A stretch of DNA of 48,655 bases, taken from the NCBI RefSeq assembly GCF_001667315.1, contig NZ_LZHT01000123.1, forward strand, positions 1 to 48,655, written 5' to 3'. The notes beneath the pieces were generated by a model. It saw only the letters and a program-made list of their open reading frames with translations, had not been told where the DNA came from and made no database searches. Position numbers and translations under genes: made by a program. Below, piece after piece: positions 23,763-31,635 of this stretch (positions within the stretch are counted from its first letter, which is position 1; every line of letters begins with the position of its first letter). The DNA is from Mycobacterium sp. 852002-10029_SCH5224772. Lineage in GTDB: Bacteria; Actinomycetota; Actinomycetes; Mycobacteriales; Mycobacteriaceae.

Positions 23763-26141
23763 GTGGCGGATGACAACAGCGCGGCGCAAGCGCTCGACGC
23801 GCCCACTCAAGTCACAGAGTCGCCGGCCATCACGCAGCCGATGGAGGTTCCGGAGCCGCCGGCCGAATCCCTGAAGACGTCCAGCAGCGCGTCGCGGCGG
23901 GTCCGGGCCCGGCTGGCCAGGCGGATGACCGCGCAGCGCAGCACGCTCAACCCGGTGCTGGAACCGCTGGTGGCGGTGCACCGGGAGATCTACCCGAAGG
24001 CGAACGTGTCGCTGCTGCAGCGCGCCTTCGAGGTCGCCGACCAGCGCCACGCCACCCAGTTGCGTCACTCCGGGGACCCCTACATCACCCACCCGCTGGC
24101 CGTCGCCACCATTCTGGCCGAATTGGGCATGGACACCACGACTTTGGTGGCCGCGCTGTTGCACGACACCGTCGAGGACACCGGGTACACCCTGGACGCT
24201 TTGAGCGAAGAATTCGGTGAAGAGGTGGGCCATCTGGTCGATGGCGTCACCAAGCTGGACCGGGTGGTGCTGGGCAGCGCCGCCGAGGGCGAGACGATCC
24301 GCAAAATGATCACCGCGATGGCCCGGGACCCGCGGGTGCTGGTGATCAAGGTGGCCGACCGGCTGCACAACATGCGCACCATGCGGTTCCTGCCGCCGGA
24401 GAAGCAGGCGCGCAAGGCCCGCGAGACGCTGGAAGTCATTGCACCCCTTGCGCATCGGCTGGGTATGGCCAGTGTCAAGTGGGAGCTCGAAGACCTGTCG
24501 TTCGCGATCCTGCATCCCAAGAAATACGAGGAGATTGTCCGGCTGGTCGCCGGGCGCGCCCCGTCGCGGGACACCTACCTGGCCAAGGTTCGCGCCGAGA
24601 TCGTCAACACCCTGGGCGCGTCGAAGATCAAGGCGACCGTGGAGGGCCGCCCCAAGCACTACTGGTCGATCTACCAGAAGATGATCGTCAAGGGCCGCGA
24701 CTTCGACGACATCCACGACCTCGTCGGCATCCGCATCCTGTGCGACGAGATCCGGGACTGCTATGCCGCTGTGGGCGTGGTGCATTCGCTGTGGCAGCCG
24801 ATGGCCGGGCGGTTCAAGGACTACATCGCCCAGCCCCGATACGGGGTCTACCAATCGTTGCACACCACCGTCGTCGGGCCCGAGGGCAAGCCGCTGGAAA
24901 TCCAGATCCGCACCCGCGACATGCACCGCACCGCTGAATACGGTATCGCCGCGCACTGGCGCTACAAGGAAACCAAGGGCCGCAACGGCGTTCCGCATCC
25001 CCACAACACCGCCGAGATCGACGACATGGCCTGGATGCGCCAGCTGCTCGACTGGCAACGGGAGGCCGCCGACCCGGGTGAATTCCTCGAGTCGCTGCGG
25101 TATGACCTTGCGGTACAAGAAATCTTCGTCTTCACCCCCAAGGGTGATGTCATCACCCTGCCGACCGGCTCCACGCCGGTGGACTTCGCCTACGCGGTGC
25201 ACACCGAGGTCGGCCACCGTTGCATCGGCGCGCGGGTCAACGGGCGGCTGGTGGCGCTGGAACGCAAGCTCGAAAACGGGGAAGTCGTCGAGGTTTTCAC
25301 GTCCAAGGCGGCCAATGCCGGGCCGTCGCGGGACTGGCAGCAGTTCGTCGTCTCACCGCGCGCCAAGGCAAAGATCCGGCAGTGGTTTGCCAAGGAGCGC
25401 CGCGAGGAGGCTCTCGACTCCGGCAAGGACGCCATGGCCCGCGAGGTACGTCGCGGCGGACTTCCGTTGCAGCGCTTGGTCAATGGCGAGACCCTGGCCG
25501 CGGTGGCCCGCGAGCTGCACTACACCGACGTGTCCGCCCTCTACACCGCGATCGGTGAGGGGCACGTATCGGCTCGGCACGTCGTGCAGCGGCTGCTGGC
25601 CGAACTCGGCGGCATCGACCAGGCCGAAGAGGACCTCGCCGAGCGGTCCACCCCGACGACCATGCTGCGGCGCCCCCGCAGCAGCGACGACGTCGGGGTC
25701 TCGGTCCCCGGCGCCCCGGGTGTGCTGACCAAGCTGGCGAAATGCTGCACACCGGTGCCCGGCGACCAGATCATGGGATTCGTCACCCGCGGCGGCGGAG
25801 TCAGCGTGCACCGCACCGACTGCACCAACGCCGCGTCGTTGCAGCAGCAGTCCGAGCGCATCATCGAGGTGCATTGGGCGCCGTCGCCGTCGTCGGTGTT
25901 CCTGGTGGCCATTCAGGTCGAGGCGCTCGACCGGCACCGGCTGCTGTCGGACGTCACGCGAGTGCTGGCCGACGAGAAGGTCGACATCCTGTCCGCGTCG
26001 GTGACCACCTCTGGCGACCGAGTTGCCATCAGCCGGTTCACCTTTGAGATGGGTGATCCCAAGCACCTCGGTCATCTTCTGAACGTGGTGCGCAACGTCG
26101 AGGGCGTCTACGACGTCTACCGCGTGACGTCCGCGGCCTGA
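23763..26141 (+). CDS. relA: Bifunctional (p)ppGpp synthetase/hydrolase Rel
   Basis: This stringent-response enzyme both makes and degrades (p)ppGpp. At 792 aa it has an HD hydrolase domain with His134-Asp135 (ALLHDTVEDT), a synthetase domain including GRPKHYWSIYQK at 295-306 and DIHDLVGIRI, a TGS domain (VFTPKGDVITLP), a Cys-containing linker (KCCTPVPGDQIMGF) and a C-terminal ACT domain. The HD motif is intact, so hydrolase activity is expected. GTG start has GGAGGT at 23749-23754. The ~40-residue N-terminal extension is typical of mycobacteria. Confidence 0.97.
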   Translation: MADDNSAAQALDAPTQVTESPAITQPMEVPEPPAESLKTSSSASRRVRARLARRMTAQRSTLNPVLEPLVAVHREIYPKANVSLLQRAFEVADQRHATQLRHSGDPYITHPLAVATILAELGMDTTTLVAALLHDTVEDTGYTLDALSEEFGEEVGHLVDGVTKLDRVVLGSAAEGETIRKMITAMARDPRVLVIKVADRLHNMRTMRFLPPEKQARKARETLEVIAPLAHRLGMASVKWELEDLSFAILHPKKYEEIVRLVAGRAPSRDTYLAKVRAEIVNTLGASKIKATVEGRPKHYWSIYQKMIVKGRDFDDIHDLVGIRILCDEIRDCYAAVGVVHSLWQPMAGRFKDYIAQPRYGVYQSLHTTVVGPEGKPLEIQIRTRDMHRTAEYGIAAHWRYKETKGRNGVPHPHNTAEIDDMAWMRQLLDWQREAADPGEFLESLRYDLAVQEIFVFTPKGDVITLPTGSTPVDFAYAVHTEVGHRCIGARVNGRLVALERKLENGEVVEVFTSKAANAGPSRDWQQFVVSPRAKAKIRQWFAKERREEALDSGKDAMAREVRRGGLPLQRLVNGETLAAVARELHYTDVSALYTAIGEGHVSARHVVQRLLAELGGIDQAEEDLAERSTPTTMLRRPRSSDDVGVSVPGAPGVLTKLAKCCTPVPGDQIMGFVTRGGGVSVHRTDCTNAASLQQQSERIIEVHWAPSPSSVFLVAIQVEALDRHRLLSDVTRVLADEKVDILSASVTTSGDRVAISRFTFEMGDPKHLGHLLNVVRNVEGVYDVYRVTSAA

Positions 26142-26151
26142 GGGGCCTGAG

Positions 26152-27051
26152 TCAGTCGAGCAGCACCGAGGTGATGGTGACCTCAGTGGCGGGTGCCCCG
26201 TCCTCGCCGCCGCCGGCGACGCCGGCCTTGGCGATCTTGTCCAGGGTGGCCAGTCCGTCGGGCTGAATCGTGCCGAAGACGGTGTATTGCGGCGGCAGCT
26301 GGGAGTCCTTGTAGACCATGAAGAATTGGCTGCCGTTGGTGCCGGGCCCGGCATTGGCCATGGCCAGGGTGCCGCGCGGGTAGAGGACGGGCTCCCGCGC
26401 CTTGGGGTCATTCGGCGGGTACTGGTCGGTCGGGTATTCGTTGGCGAATTGATAGCCCGGGCCACCCGTGCCCTCACCCTTGGGGTCACCACACTGCAAC
26501 ACGCCCAGCCCCGGCGAGGTGGTCAGCCGGTGGCACTTGGTGTTGTCGAAGTACTTCTGGCCGATCAGGCTCGCGAAACTGTTGACCGTGCAAGGTGATT
26601 GGTTGTTGGCCAGCATCAGACCGATGTGGCCCTCGTTGGTCACCATGCTGACACTGACCTGAGCCGGATCGGTCGGCACTTTGCCGGTCCGGGGCGGCTT
26701 GACCTCCTTGGCCGCCGGCTCGGGCGACGGCGGATACTGACAGTTGGCACCCACCTCGGCCGACGGCTTGAACGCGGGCAACGGCGGCGCGGACGGCGCC
26801 GGCCCGGCGGGCGTCGTGGACTCCGGGGACCCGCTGGCGGCTGTCGTGCTGCTCGTCGCCGCGGTGTTGCTCTTCTGTTCGTTCTTGGTGTTGACGATCG
26901 TCAGGACCACCGCCACGACCACGGCCACGGCCACGATCGAGGCGGCCGCGATCAGCACGATCCGGCGCGTCTTGGCTTGCTTCGCGCGGCGCTCCAGCTG
27001 GCGTTCGAGCTTGCGTTTGGCGTTGGCACGTCGTTGTTCGTTGGTCGGCAC
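26152..27051 (-). CDS. ppiB: Membrane-anchored cyclophilin-type peptidyl-prolyl isomerase
   Basis: This 299-aa protein has a basic N-terminal region, one membrane helix (about 31-53), a Ser/Thr/Pro-rich linker and a cyclophilin domain from ~130. Domain landmarks are FDNTKCHRL, YPRGTLAMANAGPGTNGSQFFM and YTVFGTI. It should fold or isomerise exported proteins outside the membrane. The GTG at 27051 has GGAGG ten bases upstream. It is convergent with relA (10 bp between stops). An Arg follows the His in CHRL as in active cyclophilins. It corresponds to Rv2582. Confidence 0.93.
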   Translation of the reverse strand: MPTNEQRRANAKRKLERQLERRAKQAKTRRIVLIAAASIVAVAVVVAVVLTIVNTKNEQKSNTAATSSTTAASGSPESTTPAGPAPSAPPLPAFKPSAEVGANCQYPPSPEPAAKEVKPPRTGKVPTDPAQVSVSMVTNEGHIGLMLANNQSPCTVNSFASLIGQKYFDNTKCHRLTTSPGLGVLQCGDPKGEGTGGPGYQFANEYPTDQYPPNDPKAREPVLYPRGTLAMANAGPGTNGSQFFMVYKDSQLPPQYTVFGTIQPDGLATLDKIAKAGVAGGGEDGAPATEVTITSVLLD

Positions 27052-27170
27052 GGCCGCTCTGCCTCCATGCTTGGTGAAGTCGGAGTTCCCTGAACCCGTG
27101 GGGTGGCCAGCTCAGGCTAATGTGGGCGCCGCGACTCGTGTCAAGTGGGCCCCGTGGGAAAATGGGAGCC

Positions 27171-27836
27171 GTGTTGATCACCGGATTTCCCGCGGGCATG
27201 TTGCAGTGCAACTGCTACGTGCTGGCCGAGCGGCCCGGAACAGACGCCGTCATCGTGGATCCGGGACAGCGGGTGATGGCCCCGCTGCGGCGCATCCTGG
27301 ACGAGAACCGGCTGACGCCGGCCGCGGTGCTGCTGACCCACGGGCACATCGACCACATGTGGTCGGCGCAGAAGGTGTCCGACACCTATGGTTGCCCGAC
27401 CTACATCCATCCCGAGGACAGGTTCATGCTCAAAGACCCGATCTACGGCCTAGGCCCGCGCCTGGCGCAGATGGTGGCGGGCGCTTTCTGGCGGGAGCCC
27501 AAGCAGGTCGTCGAGCTGGACCGCGACGGCGACAAGCTCGACCTGGGCAGCGTGACGGTCAACGTCGATCACACCCCCGGGCACACCCGCGGATCGGTGG
27601 TGTTCCGCGTGTCGTCCGACAAGGACGACAAAGACTATGTGTTCACCGGCGACACGCTGTTCGAGCGTTCGGTCGGGCGCACCGACCTGTTCGGCGGCAG
27701 CGGACGCGACTTGCTGACCTCGATCGTCGACAAGCTGCTGGTGCTCGACGACACGACTGTGGTGTTGCCGGGGCACGGCAACGCGACCACCATCGGCGCC
27801 GAGCGCCGCCTCAACCCCTTCCTCGAAGGCCTGTAG
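27171..27836 (+). CDS. Glyoxalase II-like metallo-beta-lactamase-fold hydrolase
   Basis: This 221-aa MBL-fold hydrolase has the dinuclear metal motif THGHIDH (His57, His59, Asp61, His62), a further His in HTPGHTRGS, Asp in FTGDTLF and the terminal PGHGNATTI. It is annotated widely as hydroxyacylglutathione hydrolase, but mycobacteria lack glutathione, so the true thioester substrate is probably different (persulfide or mycothiol ester; inference). The GTG at 27171 with GGGAG upstream fits homologues; an ATG at 27162 is a three-residue alternative. hisS follows after 3 bp. Confidence 0.9.
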   Translation: MLITGFPAGMLQCNCYVLAERPGTDAVIVDPGQRVMAPLRRILDENRLTPAAVLLTHGHIDHMWSAQKVSDTYGCPTYIHPEDRFMLKDPIYGLGPRLAQMVAGAFWREPKQVVELDRDGDKLDLGSVTVNVDHTPGHTRGSVVFRVSSDKDDKDYVFTGDTLFERSVGRTDLFGGSGRDLLTSIVDKLLVLDDTTVVLPGHGNATTIGAERRLNPFLEGL

Positions 27837-27839
27837 CCC

Positions 27840-29111
27840 GTGGCGGATCACTCAGCCTTCGCGGCGCCCAAGGGGGTCCCGGACTACGTCCCGCCCGACT
27901 CGGCGCAGTTCGTCGCGGTGCGCGACGGCCTGCTCGGCGCCGCCCGCCGCGCCGGTTACGGGGACATCGAGCTGCCCATCTTCGAAGACACCGCCCTGTT
28001 CGCCCGCGGTGTCGGCGAATCCACCGATGTCGTGTCCAAGGAGATGTACACGTTCGCCGACCGTGGCGACCGCTCGGTGACGCTGCGGCCCGAGGGAACC
28101 GCCGGCGTGGTCCGCGCGGTGATCGAACACGGACTGGACCGCGGCGCGTTGCCGATCAAACTCTGTTATGCGGGGCCGTTTTTCCGCTACGAACGTCCGC
28201 AGGCCGGCCGGTATCGCCAGCTGCAGCAGGTCGGGGTGGAGGCGATCGGCGTCGACGATCCGGCCCTCGATGCCGAGGTCATCGCCGTCGCCGACGCCGG
28301 GTTCCGAGCCCTGGGGCTCGATGGATTCCGCTTGGAGATCACCTCGCTGGGAGACGACAGCTGCCGGCCGCAATACCGGGAATTGTTGCAGGACTTCCTG
28401 TTTGGCCTCGACCTCGATGAGGAGACGCGACGGCGGGCCGAGATCAACCCGTTGCGCGTGCTCGACGACAAGCGGCCACAGGTGAAAGCCATGACGGCCG
28501 ATGCCCCAGTGCTGCTCGATCACCTGTCCGATGCGGCCAAGCAGCACTTCGACACCGTGCTGGCGCATCTGGACGCGCTCGGGATCCCGTACGTCATCAA
28601 CCCGCGAATGGTGCGCGGGCTGGACTACTACACCAAGACCACCTTCGAGTTCGTGCACGACGGGCTGGGCGCGCAGTCGGGCATCGGGGGCGGCGGCCGC
28701 TACGACGGCCTGATGCGCGAGCTCGGCGGACAAGACCTGTCCGGCATCGGATTTGGGCTCGGCGTGGACCGCACCCTGCTGGCGCTGCGGGCCGAGGGCA
28801 AGAGCGTGGGGGAGACCACCCGCTGCGACGTGTTCGGGGTGCCGCTGAGCGAGCAGGCCAAGCTGCGGCTGGCGGTGCTGGCCGGCCGGCTGCGGGCCGC
28901 CGGTGTGCGCGCCGACCTGGCCTACGGGGACCGCGGGCTCAAAGGCGCGATGCGCGCGGCCGACCGGTCCGGTGCCCGGATCGCGCTGGTGCTCGGCGAT
29001 CGCGATATCGAGGCCGGGACCGTCGGGGTCAAAGACCTCGGTACCGGGGATCAAGTTCCCGTCGCGGCGGATGCCGTGGTCGCCGAGGTGCTTGCGCGGC
29101 TCGGCCGGTAG
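27840..29111 (+). CDS. hisS: Histidyl-tRNA synthetase
   Basis: This class II aminoacyl-tRNA synthetase charges tRNA-His. It is 423 aa, typical length. Motifs: TLRPEGTAGVVRA (81-93), motif 2 FFRYERPQAGRYRQ (114-127), the histidine-specific RGLDYYTKTTFE and GGGGRYDGL, and motif 3 GFGLGVDR, followed by an anticodon-binding domain. GTG start is 3 bp after the hydrolase stop, so the two form an operon. Its last 61 bp are overlapped by the antisense HxlR-type regulator. Confidence 0.97.
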   Translation: MADHSAFAAPKGVPDYVPPDSAQFVAVRDGLLGAARRAGYGDIELPIFEDTALFARGVGESTDVVSKEMYTFADRGDRSVTLRPEGTAGVVRAVIEHGLDRGALPIKLCYAGPFFRYERPQAGRYRQLQQVGVEAIGVDDPALDAEVIAVADAGFRALGLDGFRLEITSLGDDSCRPQYRELLQDFLFGLDLDEETRRRAEINPLRVLDDKRPQVKAMTADAPVLLDHLSDAAKQHFDTVLAHLDALGIPYVINPRMVRGLDYYTKTTFEFVHDGLGAQSGIGGGGRYDGLMRELGGQDLSGIGFGLGVDRTLLALRAEGKSVGETTRCDVFGVPLSEQAKLRLAVLAGRLRAAGVRADLAYGDRGLKGAMRAADRSGARIALVLGDRDIEAGTVGVKDLGTGDQVPVAADAVVAEVLARLGR

Positions 29112-29557
29112 TCCGTTTCGGGCGGCGTGACGGCTGTCCCCGACCCCTGTCGGTCGAAGCGGGCACGCGCAGCATGGATATCGGAGTAACGGGTGTCGGC
29201 CCAATCGATGAGGCTCGCCATCGGCTCCAGCAGGGATTGGCCGAGCGGGGAAAGGCGATATTCAACGCTCGGCGGCTTTGTGGGAAAGACATGGCGGGTG
29301 ATCAGTCCGTCACGCTCCAAATCGCGCAGGGTCTGGGTGAGCATGCGCTTGGAGATGTCGCGAATAGCTCGGTGAAGCTCGCTGAAGCGCTGTGGTCGCG
29401 CCGCGAGGGTCATGATCATGAGGATGCTCCATTTGTCGCCGATGCGGTCGAGCACGTCGCGCACCGGGCAATACACAGGTCCTACCGACTGGGCGTCCTC
29501 GGATTGGTATCGGCTGAAACGCTCGTTCGCGCTCGCTGCGGAGCTCACGGAGTTCAT
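29051..29557 (-). CDS. HxlR-family winged-helix regulator
   Basis: This 168-aa regulator has the HxlR domain at about 30-135: CPVRDVLDRIGDKWSILMI, RFSELHRAIRDISKRMLTQT and VEYRLSPLGQSL. Cys30 sits where redox-sensing HxlR proteins carry their reactive cysteine. The last ~33 residues are low-complexity (Ser/Thr/Ala) and the final 61 bp run antisense into hisS, so the C-terminus is probably an accident of insertion next to hisS. It is divergent from an NAD(P)-binding oxidoreductase, its probable target, with two perfect operator dyads between them. Confidence 0.9.
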   Translation of the reverse strand: MNSVSSAASANERFSRYQSEDAQSVGPVYCPVRDVLDRIGDKWSILMIMTLAARPQRFSELHRAIRDISKRMLTQTLRDLERDGLITRHVFPTKPPSVEYRLSPLGQSLLEPMASLIDWADTRYSDIHAARARFDRQGSGTAVTPPETDYRPSRASTSATTASAATGT

Positions 29558-29616
29558 ACGGGTCCCCTCGATCCCACCTGGTTACAAATAACTGCCTCCT
29601 TATGGCGCAGCCACAT

Positions 29617-29651
29617 GGTCTATATCGTAGACCTGGTCTAGAACATAGACC
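29617..29651. promoter_or_regulatory. Tandem operator dyads between HxlR gene and oxidoreductase
   Basis: GGTCTA-N5-TAGACC occurs twice, at 29617-29633 and 29635-29651, with centres 18 bp apart (close to two helical turns). Both dyads are perfect and the pair is flanked by AT...AT. They lie 23 bp before the oxidoreductase ATG and 59 bp upstream of the HxlR start, the expected place for an HxlR dimer pair controlling both genes. Confidence 0.85.
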
Positions 29652-29673
29652 ATTTAGCGGTAGGAGAAAAGGC

Positions 29674-30297
29674 ATGAAGATATTGGTTTTGGGCGCAACC
29701 GGCGCAACCGGTCAGCTCATCGTCCGCGACGCCACTGCGAGCGGTCACTACGTAGTGGCGCTGGTTCGTGCCAAAGCGCGCGCTGATCTGCCAGGAGCCG
29801 AGGTGATCGAGGGCGATGTGCGCGACGAGGGGACCCTGGCGCGCGCGTTGAACGGCTGCGATGCCGTCGTCAGCGCGCTGGGCACCGGTATGGGCGTGCG
29901 CGAGGTCGACCTGCTGACCGTCGCGACCCGTGCCCTCGTCGCGGCGATGACCCGCGCCGGCGTTCGCCGGCTGATCAGCATCTCCGCGCTCGGAGTCGGC
30001 GATAGTCGCAACCACGGCGGCTTCGTCTTCGACCGGCTGTTCCAGCCCTTGCTGCTCGGCCCCGCCTACAAGGACAAGGAGCGCCAAGAAGCCGCGATCC
30101 GCGCCAGTTCGCTCGACTGGATTGTCGTTCGCCCCGCCATGCTCACCAACGGTGCACCGCGTGGCCGCATCAGGGCCACCACCGACCTCGCAGGCGTCAA
30201 CGGCGGCAAGATAGCGCGCGCCGAAGTCGCTCAGTTCGTGGTCGAGCAACTGACGACCGACACCTGGTTACGGCGCACACCCGTCATCCTCTGGTGA
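29674..30297 (+). CDS. NAD(P)-binding SDR/NmrA-like oxidoreductase
   Basis: This 207-aa Rossmann protein begins MKILVLGATGATGQLIV (nucleotide-binding GATGATG at 7-13), with DVRDEGTLARAL and SALGVGDS typical of atypical SDR/NAD(P)H-binding (NmrA/BVR-B-like) proteins. The classical YxxxK pair is not clear. It probably reduces a quinone or similar electrophile, since HxlR-linked reductases often do (inference). The ATG at 29674 has AGGAG upstream. Regulated from the dyads at 29617-29651. Confidence 0.88.
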   Translation: MKILVLGATGATGQLIVRDATASGHYVVALVRAKARADLPGAEVIEGDVRDEGTLARALNGCDAVVSALGTGMGVREVDLLTVATRALVAAMTRAGVRRLISISALGVGDSRNHGGFVFDRLFQPLLLGPAYKDKERQEAAIRASSLDWIVVRPAMLTNGAPRGRIRATTDLAGVNGGKIARAEVAQFVVEQLTTDTWLRRTPVILW

Positions 30298-30337
30298 AAG
30301 GCGGTTTAGCGCCCTGGTGTGGGACGGCGCGGCCGGG

Positions 30338-30562
30338 TCATTTTTTACTGGGAATGACGATCACCACGATCAACGTGAGGATGGAGAAGAACAGCCCAAG
30401 GATTCCCCATCCCAGTGGATTGCGGCCCTTCATCATGGCGATGACTCCGCAGACTATCGCGGCGATGATGCTGCCGATCGCGACGAAAATCCCTTTGATG
30501 CCACGCAGAATGAGGCCGGCCGCGACGGGGTCCGAACTCGCCAGAAACACCGAATGCAACAT
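30338..30562 (-). CDS. Small two-helix membrane protein
   Basis: This 74-aa protein has two hydrophobic helices (about 24-43 and 51-70) separated by MKGRNPLGW, and a lysine C-terminus. The ATG at 30562 has GAAAGGA upstream and lies 24 bp after the SRPBCC stop, suggesting one transcript. I do not recognise a named family. It is convergent with the NAD(P)-binding gene, with 40 bp between stops. Confidence 0.72.
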   Translation of the reverse strand: MLHSVFLASSDPVAAGLILRGIKGIFVAIGSIIAAIVCGVIAMMKGRNPLGWGILGLFFSILTLIVVIVIPSKK

Positions 30563-30586
30563 GTCGGGTCCTTTCAGCTGTCGGGC

Positions 30587-31081
30587 CTACAGCACTATTC
30601 CACGCGGATAACCGCGGCGGACGGTGCGATCGAGAATTCCCAGGGTCGCGCGCAGCGCCCCCTCGGACAGGATCGGGAAGATTCCGGCGTCCCGCCACTT
30701 GGGGTCGATGTCCGACCAGTCGTAGAACGAGGTGACCACGGTGGCGGCGCCGTCGTCGGTGGGTGCCAGCGCATAGCCGTACACATGGCCGATCGGCGGC
30801 TGAATCTGGCCGAGGACCGTCCACGCGATCAGCCGATCCTGCTCGAACTCCTTGATGTCGACGGTGACGTCGTATTTGCCCAATTGCGGAAAGTCATTCA
30901 AGGACTCGCGGTCCATGTGCACGACGAAGTTGTCGCCGACGCCGCGCACCGGATCGCCTTCGGCGTCTTGGAGCATCCCGGACGAATCGATCGCCACGTG
31001 GCCCTGCGGGTCACACAGCACGGCGAAGATGGCCTGCGCGGGCGCGGCGATGGTGCGGGAGGTCTCGATGCGATCGGTCAT
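30587..31081 (-). CDS. SRPBCC (polyketide cyclase/dehydrase-like) protein
   Basis: This 164-aa protein has the START-like beta-grasp/helix layout: N-terminal TDRIETSRTIAAPAQAIFAVLCDPQGH, strands DRLIAWTVLGQIQPP and VVTSFYDWSDIDPKW, then a long C-terminal helix. Such proteins bind a hydrophobic ligand; the ligand is unknown. GAGGAGAT directly precedes the ATG at 31081. It leads the small membrane protein at 30338. The 87 bp upstream to the DUF732 gene hold nothing evident. Confidence 0.85.
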   Translation of the reverse strand: MTDRIETSRTIAAPAQAIFAVLCDPQGHVAIDSSGMLQDAEGDPVRGVGDNFVVHMDRESLNDFPQLGKYDVTVDIKEFEQDRLIAWTVLGQIQPPIGHVYGYALAPTDDGAATVVTSFYDWSDIDPKWRDAGIFPILSEGALRATLGILDRTVRRGYPRGIVL

Positions 31082-31168
31082 ATCTCCTCGCGGCGGCCAA
31101 CGTAGGGACGATGATCCGAAGCCTAGCGGTGGGCCAGAAGAGGGCGTGCGGTGCCGAGGGTATATGGG

Positions 31169-31468
31169 CTAGTGCGGTGAGTTGACCAGATAACACTGCA
31201 CGCGGCGAACGGCGTCCTCGGGCTTGACTCCCATGTTCACCAACCTCTGGACCACTTCGGCGGCCGGCACACCCGAAATGATGTCGCGGTCAATCACATG
31301 GACGCTGGGAAACCACACGTCTGCACTCACCCCCGGCGGCGGGGGTTTCGTGTCGCCTCCGACGCATTGTGCGTAACCAATGGAGCCGGTCTCCGCGCGA
31401 GCCGGCGACGCCCCCAGCAGCACCACGACGGGAATGCCCACCGCCACCGCGACATGGATCAAACGCAT
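31169..31468 (-). CDS. Secreted DUF732 protein
   Basis: This 99-aa protein has a signal peptide (hydrophobic 5-19, cleavage likely after PARAE region) and a mature domain with two cysteines (YAQCVGG and RVQCYLV) that probably form a disulphide. The C-terminal helix VVQRLVNMGVKPEDAVRRVQCYL is typical of DUF732, a family abundant in mycobacteria with no known function. The 167 bp upstream to the radical SAM gene carry a LexA box but no other gene. Confidence 0.85.
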   Translation of the reverse strand: MRLIHVAVAVGIPVVVLLGASPARAETGSIGYAQCVGGDTKPPPPGVSADVWFPSVHVIDRDIISGVPAAEVVQRLVNMGVKPEDAVRRVQCYLVNSPH

Positions 31469-31611
31469 GCCTGAATACCCCGCCTTCGCATCGGTTAACC
31501 GAAACTAATCTGGTTTGCTACCGGGCACAAGCCCGACCTTCGAAGGTGCCCAAGGGGCTAACGGAGGCTGTCGAGATGGCAAGCCCGCCTGCGCCGGCAC
31601 TTGACTCGAGC

Positions 31612-31627
31612 TCGAACTGATGTTCGA
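31612..31627 (+). promoter_or_regulatory. Perfect LexA (SOS) box upstream of radical SAM gene
   Basis: TCGAAC-TGAT-GTTCGA is a perfect match to the mycobacterial SOS box. It ends 8 bp before the ATG at 31636, so LexA binding would cover the start region. The orthologue Rv2578c is, to my memory, a reported member of the M. tuberculosis LexA regulon. Confidence 0.93.
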
Positions 31628-31635
31628 ATAGCGGG

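Noticed and set aside
31369..31620. 83-codon plus-strand frame upstream of the radical SAM gene
   Set aside because: Overlaps the DUF732 gene antisense and ends inside the LexA box; no signal peptide, domain or ribosome site.
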